DNA from: Amblyomma americanum
Taxonomy: Eukaryota > Arthropoda > Arachnida > Ixodida > Ixodidae
Assembly (NCBI RefSeq): GCF_052857255.1
Contig: NC_135506.1
Coordinates: 76,961,056-77,025,055, forward strand
Length of the DNA: 64,000 bases
Direction of reading: 5' to 3'
This document shows positions 26,160 to 36,765 of the stretch, piece after piece. The position numbers and the translations under genes were made by a program. The first letter of the stretch is position 1, and each line of letters opens with the position of its first letter. Below the pieces are notes generated by a model. That model searched no databases and was not told where the DNA came from. It saw only the letters and a program-made list of their open reading frames with translations.

Positions 26160-29059
26160 ACAATAGGAGCAATTTTAAAAATTTGTCACCAGGCCTGGTC
26201 AGGCTGCCATTGGAATCTGAACCTGGCAACATTTAATGCTAGAAGATTACCTTGTGAGGATAGCCTAGCAGTGCTGCTCGAGGAACTAGCAGGAATTAAA
26301 TGGGATGTGTTAGGGCTTAGCGAAGTTAGGAGGACAGGTGAGGCGTATACAGTACTAAAGGACGGACACATACTGTGCTATCGCGGATTAGAGGATAGAC
26401 GAGAACTAGGTGTGGGATTCCTCATTAATAAGGATATAGCTGGCAACATAGAAGAGTTCTATAGTATTAACAAGAGGGTACCAGCTATAGCAATTAGGTT
26501 GAATAGGAGGTACAAGCTAAAAGTGGTGCAGGCCTACGCGCCCACATCCAGCCATGAAGACCAGACCATTGAAAGTTTCTATGAGGACATAGATTCGGCA
26601 ATGAATAAAGAAAAATCACAGTACACTGTACTGATGGGTGACTTCAATGCGAAGGTGGGCAAGAAGCAGGCTGACGACTACGTGGTAGGTGACTATGGGA
26701 TAGGTTCTAGAAATAGCAGGGGAGAGTTATTAGTCAAATTCGAAGATAGAAATAATTTATGGATAATGAATACCTTCCGCAAACGCGAAAACAGGAAGTG
26801 GACATGGAAGAGCCCCAAGGGTGAGACTAAAAATGAAATCGACTTCATACTATGCGCTAAACCTGGCATCATTCAGGATGTGGCCGTCCTCGGAGAGGTG
26901 CGTTGTAGTGACCACAGAATGGTAAGGTCTCGAATTAGCTTAGACTTGAAGAGGGAACGGAAGAAGCTAGTGAAGAGGAAGACCATCAACGAGTTAGCTG
27001 TAAGAGGTAAAGTACATAAGTTCAGGATAGCGCTGCAAAACAGATATTCGGCTTTAACTGAGGAAGACGATCTTGATGTTCATACAATGAACGACAATCT
27101 GACATCAATCATTACAGAGTGCGCAGTCGAAGTAGGCGGTAGGACAGTTCGACAGGATACCGGAGAGCTATCTCAGGTGACGAAAGATCTGATTAAGAAG
27201 CGCCAAAGCATGATGGCACATAACCCTACCGACAAAATGGAACTAACAGAGCTATCAAAGTTAATAAATAAGCGCAAGGTAGCCGACATAAGGAAGTTTA
27301 ATATGGAGAGAATCGAGCATGCTCTAAAGAACAGAGGTAGCCTAAAAGCAGTGAAGAGGAAACAAGGCATAGGTAAAAACCAGATTCATACACTAAGAGA
27401 CAAGCAGGGCAATGTCATTAGCAATATGGATAAGATAGTTAACGTAGCCGAAGAGTTGTACACAGACCTGTACAGTAGCCAATGTAATCAGAGCGTTAAT
27501 GAGAAAGACAGCAGTGCACAGCAATGCGTCATCCCATCAGTAATGAAAGATGAAGTAAAGAAAGCCTTATGAGCAATGAAAAGGGGAAAAGTAGCTGGAG
27601 AGGATCAGGTAACAGCAGATCTGTTGAAGGATGAAGGGGACATCGTGCTAGAAAAACTAGCCGCCCTGTATACGCAATGCCTTATGACCTCGACTGTGTC
27701 AGAAGCTTGGAAGAATGCAAACATTATCTTAATTAATAAGAATGAAGATGCCAAGGAGTTGAGAAATTACAGACCGATCAGCTTACTACCTGTTGCATAC
27801 AAAGTATTTACTAAGGTAATCGCTAATAGAATCAGGGCAACCTTAGACCTTAATCAACCAAATGATCAGGCAGGCTTTCGTTAAGGATATTCAACAAAAT
27901 ATCATATTCACACTATCAATCCACTATCAATCAGGTGATAGAGGAATGCACAGAATATAACCAACCTCTATATATAGCTTTCATTGATTACGAGAAAGCA
28001 TTCGACTCAGTGGAAACCTCAGCAGTCATGCAAGCATTGCATAATCAGGGGGTAGAAGAGCCTTATATCAAAATACTGGAAAATATATATAGGAACTGCA
28101 CAGCTACTATAGTCCTCCATAAAGTCAGCAATAAAATTCCAATAAGTAAGGGCGTCAGGCAAGGAGACACGACCTCGCCAATGCTATTCACCGCCTGCTT
28201 ACAGGAGGTATTCCGAGGCATGAATTGGGAACAGTTGGGAAAAAGAGTAAATGGAGAATACCAAAATATTCTGCGATTTGCTGATGACATTGCCTCGCTG
28301 AGTCACTCAGGAGGTGAACTGCAAATCATGATCAATGAGTTAGACAGGCAGAGCAGAATGATGGGTCTAAAAATTAACATGCAGAAAAACAAGGTAATGT
28401 TCAACAGTCTAGCAAGAGAACAGCAGTTCAGAATTGGCAGCGAGAGCTTGGAAGCTGTGAAGGAATACGTCTACTTAGGGCAGGTAGTGACAGCTGATCC
28501 GGATCATGAGAGGGAGATAACTAGAAGGATAAGAATGGGGTGGAGCGCATATGGCAAACTCTCGCAGATCATGAGTGGCAGTTTACCAATTTCCCTCAAG
28601 AGGAAAGTGTACAACAGCATAATCTTACCGGTACTCACCTACGGGGCAGAAACGTGGAGGCTAACGAAAAGAGTTCAGCTTAAGTTAAGGACAACGCAGC
28701 GAGCCATGGAAAGAAAAATGATAGGTGTAACGTTATGAGATCGGAAGCGGGCAGAGTGGGTGAGAGAACAAACACGGGTTAATGACATCCTAATCGAAAT
28801 CAAGAGGAAGAAATGGGCATGGGCAGGGCATGTAATACGAAGGCAAGATAACCGCTGGTCCTTAAGGGTGACAGAGTGGATTCCAAGAGAAATTAAGCGT
28901 AGCAGGGGGCACAAGAAGGTTAGGTGGGCGGATGAGATTAAGAAGTTTGCAGGCAAAGGGTGGATGCAGCTGGAAAAGGACAGGATTAATTGGAGAGACA
29001 TGGAAAAGGCCTTTGCCCTGCAATGGATTCAGTAAGGCTGATGATAATGATGATGATGG
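26160..29059 (+). mobile_element. RTE-type LINE, near full length, with TSD
   Basis: This is an endonuclease plus RT retrotransposon without RNase H, ending in a (GATGAT)n-type tail (about 29036-29059). Imperfect flanking repeats AATTACTCA (26151-26159) and ATTTACTCA (29060-29068) look like a TSD. It lies on the strand opposite the DUF4806-like exons, between the blocks at 25.6 and 29.7 kb, so it would be intronic. The first 20-40 bases after the 5' repeat are not clearly LINE. Confidence 0.8.
26184..29035 (+). pseudogene. RTE LINE ORF: endonuclease plus reverse transcriptase, broken
   Basis: Endonuclease (about 26205-26960): LATFNARRL start, GLSEVRRT, VVQAYAPTS, the catalytic VLMGDFNAKVG, NEIDFIL and the terminal CSDHRMV. 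Linker with long basic helices to about 27500. RT (about 27580-28740): NYRPISLLPVAYKVF, QAGFR, LYIAFIDYEKAFDSV, ISKGVRQGD, the active site LRFADDIASLS, GLKINMQKNKVMFNS, then a VLTYGAETW thumb segment and a C-terminal KKWAWAGHVIRRQDNRW module. Breaks: TGA at 27570-27572, TAA at 27882-27884 after QAGFR, a short duplication of CACTATCAATC at about 27910-27930 that shifts frame, and TGA at 28736-28738. The intact sister ORF at 56.2 kb confirms these are lesions. Confidence 0.9.
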
Positions 29060-29068
29060 ATTTACTCA

Positions 29069-29666
29069 GTACTTTCTGGTATGAAAAACCAAGGGTAGAC
29101 ATAGACGTGTATCATAAGCCTTTTTCAGACTTAATTTACTTGTTCTAATGCATGCCAGTGTATTATGATGACGTCATGCATTTTTATCAATGATGTGCTG
29201 TCTCCTTTTATCGATTTGTTGTCTGAAAAATTTAGTTCTTTTGCTGCTACTGGTAAAACACTGCAATTTCCATGCTTGCATTGGCTCAGGTGACATGGCA
29301 TATTTGGTTTATCAGTCGATCAGACCACTAAGAACAGATAGGCTAGTATAGGTATATGCACTACATTGCAAGAACTCTTAACCCTGTATCAACTCAATAC
29401 ATGATTGTAACAAGTTGCATTGTCCCTCTGTAGTACAGAGCCATTTCTATCACTCTTCAGTTCTCCAATGCCCTGCACTGCCTGCACTTACTCTGCATAT
29501 TTTAATTTTATAACCTTTGTCACTTCATCTCGCCACCTACTCACAAAGCCTTTCTTTCTCTAAGCATCCAAGACCAAATATCTTTACAGAGTACAATGCT
29601 ATATAACTAAATGCTTTCAACATCACAAAACAAAAAAAATTTGTGCATTGTACCTCAAAAGCACTA
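29069..29666. other. Intron-like spacer
   Basis: No coding or repeat feature recognised between the RTE tail and the Ser/Asp-rich exon. Confidence 0.35.
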
Positions 29667-29911
29667 AGATAACTATAAATACATTTTCAAATTTCATTTC
29701 ATTCAGGCCTGTTCCTTCTTCAGGTCTGTTTTGTGGTTGCCTGGCAGGCGGGCACCGAACAAACGGTAAAGACTGTGTTGGACCGGATGCCATGGGACGC
29801 TGAATATCTGAGTCGCTATCCGAACTGTCGGGTGACACAACAGGCCGCATCCTTTTTTTTTCCAACATGTTGCTCTGGGCCTTCCGGTTCTGGGCTGCTT
29901 TCACAGCCAAC
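29667..29911 (-). CDS. Putative exon of the DUF4806-type gene (Ser/Asp-rich linker)
   Basis: A clean acceptor (TGTTTCTTGCAG) at 29912 opens a frame reading LAVKAAQNRKAQSN, EKKRMRPVV, then SPDSSDSDSDIQRPM and a Pro/Arg/Gln-rich tail, staying open to a possible donor AAT|GTATTT near 29667. Acidic Ser/Asp linkers of this kind sit between the N-terminal module and DUF4806 in related arthropod proteins (recollection). The phase does not fit a direct join to the exon at 30.1 kb (phase 1 out, phase 0 in), so either an exon lies between or one of the two has drifted. The donor is weak. Confidence 0.45.
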
Positions 29912-30095
29912 TGCAAGAAACATTAGGTGTAAATGTGCCTCAGCCATGCCACGCTAGTCACTGTTTGTTGTATGGACATCTCAATCCTCTGCGATTTCAC
30001 CTCTAAAAACTCTATAGCACACAGCTGCATACATAACAGGTAGATAATACATTCGTAGTATTTAATACTGTTTACAAAGCACACACAGTACTCAC

Positions 30096-30215
30096 TTGCA
30101 AGGAGTAACCTTTGCGGAAGTTTGCTTAATCTTTTCGCAGGTATTTCTTCTTCTGATCCCAAATCCGATTCCTCCTCTGCCAGATTCTCCTTTCTTCGGG
30201 CTTCTACATATGTTC
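30096..30215 (-). CDS. Putative exon of the DUF4806-type gene (TYVEARRK motif)
   Basis: This 120-bp block is bounded by an acceptor (GCAATGCCTTCAG) and a strong donor (CAA|GTGAGT). It encodes TYVEARRKENLAEEESDLGS and then EEEIPAKRLSKLPQRLLLA. 'GTYxEARRKxxxAEExSDLxS' is the segment that, in arthropod DUF4806 proteins I recall, follows an N-terminal tryptophan-rich module. That module was not found upstream. Function unknown. Sequence conservation of splice sites suggests a real or recently real gene. Confidence 0.55.
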
Positions 30216-30763
30216 CTGAAGGCATTGCAATATTTAAAAAGTCAGCTGTACATCATTATAATAGAAAAAATTGCTTTCTTTAAAGCCAGCTAAAGCCAAC
30301 AAATACATGTTCACTAATGCTGCTCATTTTTTTGTTGCAGGAGCTTCTCAAGCACCAGTATTATGCAGGAGTGGCATTCATAGTATTCCACAAACCATAC
30401 AACAACCTACCCACGAGTGAGATTCTTAGCTGGGGCAACCACATTTCTTATATAAAAAAATGTAAAAAATGCCTATGTTCGATGCACAAAATAAATCAAG
30501 GGCCCAGGTGGTTGAAACATATCTAGTGCTCTTCACTACAGTGTGCCCCATAAACTGCAGTTTATTATATTACAAAATTACATCAAATGTTAACCAACCT
30601 GCTAAGGATAACTGTATTTAAAACGATAGCTGCATCTTTCACTCTAAATGTTGGCCAGCCTTTCAGAGACACTTCAGAGACATTTGGTTCAACTTTCTTG
30701 ACAATTTAAGCACAAACCACTTACAAACCTGTTTATGCATGGTTCAGTGGTTTTATATAGTTA
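30216..30763. other. Spacer; one plus-strand acceptor-led open frame
   Basis: On the plus strand TTTTTTTGTTGCAG at about 30330-30340 precedes a 40-codon open stretch (ELLKHQYYAGVAFIV). No family match. Probably chance. Confidence 0.25.
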
Positions 30764-31250
30764 AAGGGACACTGAGGACAATTTTAGAGCCATAGCTATT
30801 AAAATTGATTGTTTTGGTTGTATGTTGGTATTTGTTTGGCAGCAAAAAAATATTTTAAAAATAGAACTGTTTTCCTGCCTTTGAGTTCAAGTTTTGACAT
30901 CATGCATGTATTAGCCTCAGAGATCTGCTAAAATGACGCCAAAAAAGAAGTCATCTGGTTGAAGACAAAATGAAGTTGTCAGGCATTAACTGATTACATC
31001 ACTCTAATGGCAAAGAGACTATTTTCACTGCCGATTGAGCATTCAAAAGCCAGAAAAGAGAAAAATGAAATATAGGTATCACCGCCACACGCTGGTTTCC
31101 CAAACTTCTGCGACTCCAACACATGTTTTTGCAGTCTGTGAGGCTAAGACATCATGCTTTTACTTCCAAAAAGTGGTCACGGAGTCATTTTCGGTATTGA
31201 CATCACTGGTTTGAATTCAGTGGCGGGGAACAAAAAGAAATGATGTTCTT
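30764..31250. mobile_element. One-ended TTAAAGGGACACTGA element remnant
   Basis: GTTAAAGGGACACTGAGGACA is a terminal sequence I associate with abundant tick TIR repeats and resembles the ends of the 19.1-20.6 kb element. The matching right terminus is not found, so the copy is truncated or eroded. The right border is a guess. Confidence 0.45.
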
Positions 31251-31494
31251 GAATCCAACTTCTTCAGCAACTAATGAGTCTATTGCTCCCAAAGAAAGCA
31301 CAAGGACACAAGAAAGCAAACAGCTAAGCGGCCGCACAGGCTGGTTTGTAATCTTTTGCCCTTGACATTAATGCAAACAGCAGACTTGCACTTTAAGAGG
31401 TAGTTACAAGCATATATTGTGTTCACAGTGTCACATTCTAAACAGCACAAGAGAGATACAACCGTCTGCTGACAGCTCTTGCAAAGACTGGTTT

Positions 31495-31560
31495 TTCAGG
31501 AAAAGAAAATTGCGCAGTAACTATCCCGCATATCTCAGTGGACACCCAAACCGAGCTCTT
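31495..31560 (-). mobile_element. Fragment of SINE second family (3' module)
   Basis: GAAAATTGCGCAGTAACTATC and CATATCTCAGTGGACACC parallel the 3' module of the 12.4 kb SINE (GGAAATGGCGCAGTATCTGTC, ATATCGTTGGACACC). The head is missing. Confidence 0.5.
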
Positions 31561-32283
31561 GCTACTGTTTAAATAACAGTGCAGTTATAGTGTCATGTTG
31601 GCATTTAGCGGCCGAGAGTCAGCAGCGGCATAGCCCTGGACGAGCACTTCAACACTTCTTTCTCCTCTTCTTGATAGGCGCGTTCGTCTGCAAGAGCGTT
31701 GGCGTCAATAGGACGTCGTGTACATGGTACACGAGGAAAAAAGCAAATTCGTACTGTATATACCTACCTGCTTCCCCCATGATATAGCACTTCTATGCCT
31801 GCCACCCAACGCCAGGGACTTCGCAATCTTTAACAGCACTCAAGAAGCGAGGACAATTGTAGGCAGGGTTTGTCACCCACTGCTTGGGCACAGCAGCAAC
31901 TCCTTCGTCCTGCAGAAAATATACGCTGTAGTAAATCCTACCATGAAAAAAACAGCAGAAAGTAATAAGCTATCAAGTAACTATGATAGTTCTAAGCAAG
32001 GATTTGAGCGGACTGTGTGATTCACCTTAGCACGCCGTGCTTTCGTTACCACTCTCGCGCTTTCGCTTTGGCGCGAAAAATGCGAAATTGGCGCAACAGT
32101 CGCGAGAAACGTCTGCGAACACAGTGGGTCGTGGTGATCGCCATCATATAATGGACAAGCAAAAACTCTAGACGAGGCCAGCACTAAAAAACCCTAAACA
32201 TTTATTTGTTTACTCATGTCAGATACATTTCGTGTGAATTTTTAATAATAATTATAAATTAATATTATATACTCCTTTGTTGG
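31561..32283. other. Spacer with a 100-codon open frame of unknown origin
   Basis: Plus frame 31718-32020 (EEKSKFVLYIPTCFPHDIAL...) has protein-like composition but no recognisable family. Its surroundings are GC-richer than the flanks, which may mean it is part of the CACTA-like element's 5' region. Confidence 0.3.
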
Positions 32284-32649
32284 CTAACTTATTGTTGCTC
32301 TTCCGCAAGCCAAGCCAGCATTGATGCTTTGATAGCATTGATAGTTTCGTTTTCTATACTGCTTTCCTTGCCAACGGTATCTGGTGTCATTTGCGATGCA
32401 ACAGTACATCGTGAACGTATCATTGGCTGATAGCCGATACTGAGCTCCTGGCCAAGATTCATCGGCGGAGTCTCCATCTGACGTCATCTCCACGCCGATC
32501 ACCGCCGCCGGCTGCTCCTGCAGCGTTTCGCTTGAAGCTGCATGCTGGGCATTCATTGAGCGACTAGCGGAGTTTTCAGATAGGCTGAATGTGCCGATGT
32601 GCTGTTCTGCCGTGTGTGGTGTGTGGGGCGTAGGGACGTGCATATGCAC
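32284..32649 (-). CDS. Hypothetical open frame, divergent from the CACTA-like transposase
   Basis: A 121-codon minus frame starts at 32649. A second overlapping frame (32289-32477) reads IKASMLAWLAEEQQ at its end. Neither resembles a known family. It lies about 100 bp upstream of the transposase remnant in the opposite direction, in a GC-rich promoter-like stretch (32450-32640). It could be an exon of a divergent gene or chance. Confidence 0.25.
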   Translation of the reverse strand: MHMHVPTPHTPHTAEQHIGTFSLSENSASRSMNAQHAASSETLQEQPAAVIGVEMTSDGDSADESWPGAQYRLSANDTFTMYCCIANDTRYRWQGKQYRKRNYQCYQSINAGLACGRATIS

Positions 32650-32750
32650 TTTGTGTGTACTAAATTAGGGGGCGACTTTGCCACCTTTATTTATGTAAAA
32701 GACAAAACGAAGTCTTGAAGACGTTGACGCTCGAGAAAAACGCCGGCGTC

Positions 32751-34615
32751 ATGCCAGAAAAAGAGCTGCAATTTTCCAAGCAGGGGGCACCTCAACGGAA
32801 CCTCAACCATCAACACCACATCCAGCTATCGAGGAACCTTCCACCAGTGAGTCTGACCGCAGTAAAGAGGAGGCCGGCAATCCTGTTGACATTTCTGGCG
32901 AAGATGCTTTGCAAACGCACGGCACGCATAATCTTGCCGCCGCCCAAGGTGCCGATTTCTTGAATGCATTGCAGCGCAAATGGCTGAGCAGCGAACACCA
33001 GTTGGAAATTTCGTCACAGTCTGAAACAAAAATCCCGTCTACGGGGCTTCGCAAGCAACATAGGTCATGGGCACTGAACGCAAACCTGCCTGCTCTGCAC
33101 TTAACTGAGCTTTTAAAGATTCTGCAGACGTACCATCCAGATCTGCCATCGATTGCCCAAACGCTTCTCAGAACACCGCGCAGCAGCTCAGTCACCAGTA
33201 TGGGAAGCAGTTCATACTGCTTTTTTGGTGTTTCTAGTAACCTGATTGAGCTACTAGAGTATAGCCTGATCGACCAGAATGCTGCGACTGTTTCCCCGAC
33301 CATCAACATTGACAATCTGCCCATTTTTCGGAGTGCTTCAAAAGAGTTTTGGCCCATACTTGTGCGCGCTGAAGAGAGTTCCCGGCATAAGCCCTTTCTT
33401 GCTGCACTGTACTTTGGAGAATAAAAGGCTGCAGATGTTGCAATCTACCTACAGGACCTGAACAAGAACTTGGCTCTTTGTTGCATGTAAGACTTAGTTA
33501 TAAAAGCACTGTGCTCAAAGTAGTGCTCTGTGCGTTTGTTTGTGATGCACCTGCGCGGCCAGCTATTAAGTGCACAAAAGGGCATACTGCTTATTTTCCG
33601 TGTGAAAAATGTGTGCAAAAGGGTGTGTACCTAAAAGAAGGCAGGAAGGTAATCTTCCCAGACATCTCGGCTGCTCTGCCCTGATGAAGATTTCAGGAAC
33701 ATGGCGTATCCGGAGCACTGTAACTCCAAATCACCACTACTAGAGCTAGGTGTTGGAATGGTCAGCAAATTTGCTCTCAATTACATGCACTTAGTCTGTC
33801 TTGGTGTCATGAAGAGGCTTCTAGTCTACTACTGGACATCTGCTACCCCATCTTCATCAAAACTACAAGTCAGAACATGACAGGCTATATCTGAGCAATT
33901 GGCCCACCGCTTGCATATAACACACCAAAAGAACTTAAGCATGTCCCGAGGACACTACAAGTCTTTGAATATTGGAAGGCTTCTGAGTACCGAAACTTTC
34001 TGATCTACTTATGCCCTGTTGTTTTGAAGGGGCACCATGCAGAGCGATTCTATCTGCACTTTCTGAAGCTCTGCTGTGCAATCACTATTCTTGCATCACC
34101 TGTACTCTGTATCACTTACAATAATGAGGCGGAGCAGCTGCTTCATAGCTTTGTGTCTGACGCTAAAGAACTCTATGGTCATGGTGCATACACACTTAAC
34201 ATGCACAGCCTAGTGCATTTGGCTGCAGATGTGCAGCAATTCGGCTGCCTTGCTTTTATTCCAAAACTAAAGCTGCACTCCCTACCGAGCAAGTTTTCAT
34301 GAGAGCTGCTGAGCTGAGGGCAGAACCTTGGCAACAACATGTTAGCACAGGCAGCAGGTTGTCTCAAGAGCACAGTGATGGACCAGTCCCTGAGCAATTC
34401 CATGGTCAGCAATTCAAGAAGTTCACTGTTGGCAATACACTGTTGTCGACAAAGCCAGGAGATTGCTATGTCAAACTTTAGGATGGCAACATCATCCTGG
34501 CCAGAAACTTCCTTCTGTCAGGTGAACAGACCTTAATTTGTGGGCAGTATTTTAACTGTTTAGAAAATTTCTACTCCAAAACACTTCCTGTTATAGACAT
34601 AGGAGTGTACTAGGC
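32751..34615 (+). pseudogene. Decayed transposase, animal CACTA/EnSpm-like type
   Basis: Blocks in order: an acidic N-terminal tail (SESDRSKEEAGNPVD, about 32840-32880); LRKQHRSWALNANLPAL to LLRTPRSSSVTSMGSSSYCFF (33045-33235); INIDNLPIFRSASKEFWPIL (33300-33360); a Cys-rich core CDAPARPAIKCTKGHTAYF with CEKC (33540-33625); FPDISAALP, then after a frame change SKSPLLELGVGMVSKFALNY and MHLVCLGVMKRLLVYYW (33725-33840); FLIYLCPVVLKG (about 34000); TLNMHSLVHLAADVQQFGCL (34195-34250); and a C-terminal block GNTLLSTKPGDCYVKL, DGNIILARN, LPVIDIGVY (to about 34612). The order and motifs match long 'transposase-domain' proteins of invertebrate CACTA-like elements. Several stops and frame changes make it non-functional. 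Superfamily placement is from memory. Confidence 0.75.
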
Positions 34616-34791
34616 TTGGGAACTTTCTCGCGGTATGTGTTTGTGAAACAGCACAGATTAGAGTGCAAAACGTGTTTATGTACCTACGGGTAACAACAAA
34701 AAAACTCTTTTTTCTAGTCCTTCCATTATAAAAACCATACTATAGTGCTTGCGGCGTGGATGTGGCTACAAAATTGCAAGAACTGTCAAAT

Positions 34792-35575
34792 TTTATTTAT
34801 TTATTTGTTTACAAATATTGTTAGCCCTTGCGGGCTGTTACAAGATGGGAATGGAAAAATTAGTCAATACAACACAGCTCCAGCTGTTTTACAAAGGCTA
34901 CAAGTGAATATGTTTTGTCAAATACGCGTCGGTCAAGGTTATTCCATTCTATACGTTTTAGGTAGAAACGAAAACTTATACACATCAACTCTCGGCATGT
35001 ACGGCATAACTGCTAAAGGATGGTTAGTACGCGATGGCAATCTTCTGGGTGGCCGCAAGTACAAGCTGGAATCCGGATTGAACATTTTGTGATAAAGCTG
35101 AAAAAAAAACTTTAGCCTAGCAATTTTTCTGCGAATAACCAATGTTGGTAACTGCGCTCGTAAAAGAAGTTCAGATACGGACTGCGTTCTTTGGTAAGAC
35201 GAAAATATAAACCTTACTTCCAATCTTTGAACACGTTCAATTTTGTCTACAAGATATTGCTGATTCGGATCCCAAATTATACTTGCGTATTCCAGAGTTG
35301 GTCTTACTATTGATTTATAGGCTTGTAGTTTGACATCCGATGGTGCATCTTTTAGCTTCCGCCTTAGGAATCCAAGTTTCCATTGAGCTGCTCCACAAAT
35401 GTTTTGTACATGATCACTCCAGTTTAAGTCATGAGTAATCGTGATACCTAAATATTTTAATTTATTAGTATGCTTTAGTGCTCTGTCATTATGTACGGGA
35501 ACGCTAATGGCTTCTTCTTGTTCAACACAATCATAGAAGTTGACTTTTACAATGCGAGTTATCTGTTTGTTTAGA
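34792..35575 (-). pseudogene. CR1-type LINE, 5'-truncated RT C-terminus plus 3' tail
   Basis: From about 35575 downward one frame stays open: IVKVNFYDC, NKLKYLGITITHDLNWSDHV, ICGAAQWKLGFLRRKLKDA, KLQAYKSIVRPTLEYASIIW, DKIERVQRLEVRFIFSSY and LPTLVIRRKIARLKFFFQLY. This is the thumb and C-terminus of CR1/L2-type reverse transcriptases. A frameshift at about 34950 separates the last block (WNNLDRRVFDKTYSLVAF). The 3' UTR ends in GTAAACAAATAAATAAATAAA near 34795. 5' truncation falls before the RT active site. Confidence 0.88.
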
Positions 35576-36461
35576 ATTTGAGCTGAGGTGCTTACTTTTT
35601 ATGTACTATGCTCTTACTGGTCTGTGGGCCACTGTTTAGTACTTATGTTGTTTGATGTCATTAAAAAGATCGGATTTATAGCAACAAATCACCTGTTCAG
35701 TTTATTGACTGTGATTTCAGATTTCACTTGATGTAGGCCAGCTCCTTCTGACATGCGATTTTGTGTGGACCAAAAAACTGTAGTAAAGTGGCGGTGTCCT
35801 CACGAAGACAGGAAATTAAGGCACAGTAACTGTCCCAGACACATTACAGTTTGGTCGATATAAACTTTATCATATGTAAAATGTGTGTGGTAGCCAGCAT
35901 GTGGAATATTTCGTGAATGAATAGCAGGGTGTGCAGTGCAGCCGTTTTTCAATTTTTTGCATCTCTGTAATGTACTAGCACAAGCTAGAAAGTTCGTAGG
36001 GATGAGAAACAACAATCTTCATTCTGTGTCAGCCGCCTTCTTGATGTCATTAAAATGCAGTGCAAATGAGAAAATACCTATTCTTTTGTCAAGTTTTACT
36101 GAGCCTCTCAATTCCCCCTCATCTTCTTCAGTAATGATTCTGCAACAGCAGTTAGCGAAGTTCTGCAGTATCTTGTGGCTGTCAGCTTTCCCACATTTGT
36201 CAAAGCTTCTGATTACAGGATGATTTCTCAGTGCAAGATAATTAAGAGGATTAGCGATTTCATGCGTTCAAAGCACTTCCCAAAAAAAAAGCCTGCTGTA
36301 ATTTCCTACTCACGATTAAAGACACTGTGCCTCTTTGGCATAGATGGTGCACTTCACTGCAGCAAATATGGCTGCCCCCTTCTATATGTGATAGCACTTT
36401 ATTTATCTGCAGGAAGAGCAGGTGTGAACGGGTAATATAGGCAGCTACTTTAATAAACATC
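35576..36461. other. Spacer, no gene seen
   Basis: No recognisable coding or repeat feature. 35795-35850 (GAAATTAAGGCACAGTAACTG) weakly resembles the second SINE family's 3' module. Confidence 0.3.
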
Positions 36462-36765
36462 GCAATGAGCAATATATTATTTTGCCTTTGCTTTTCCTAT
36501 CCATGAAGAAGGCAACATTTTTGATTGACGGCTGTGTGGCTAAGATATAAATATGTTGCACTCTGTTCACAAATTTGTTTACTCATGCGCCTTTTGGTTT
36601 CCTGGGTGGACCATTGCAATGAGCGATATGTCATTGCTTTTCCAATCCACAAAGGAGTTAGCATTTTTGATTGACAGTTATTATGCATATAGGATAAGAC
36701 TGCTCTATTGCACTGTGTGCACAGATTTGTTTGATCATGCTTTTTGGTTTGCTAGATGGTTCAAT
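36462..36765 (+). repeat. Two-copy tandem duplication, period about 154 bp
   Basis: Unit 1 (36462-36615) and unit 2 (36616 to about 36765) share GCAATGAGC(A/G)ATAT, ATCCA(T/C)..A(G)GA, CATTTTTGATTGAC, TTGCACT(C/G)TGTTCAC/GTGCACA and TTTTTGGTTT. The copies are clearly diverged. No coding meaning is evident, though a 117-codon frame crosses unit 2. Confidence 0.7.

Noticed and set aside
32803..33357. 184-codon minus-strand open frame
   Set aside because: Antisense to the CACTA-like transposase block, whose conserved motifs are on the plus strand.
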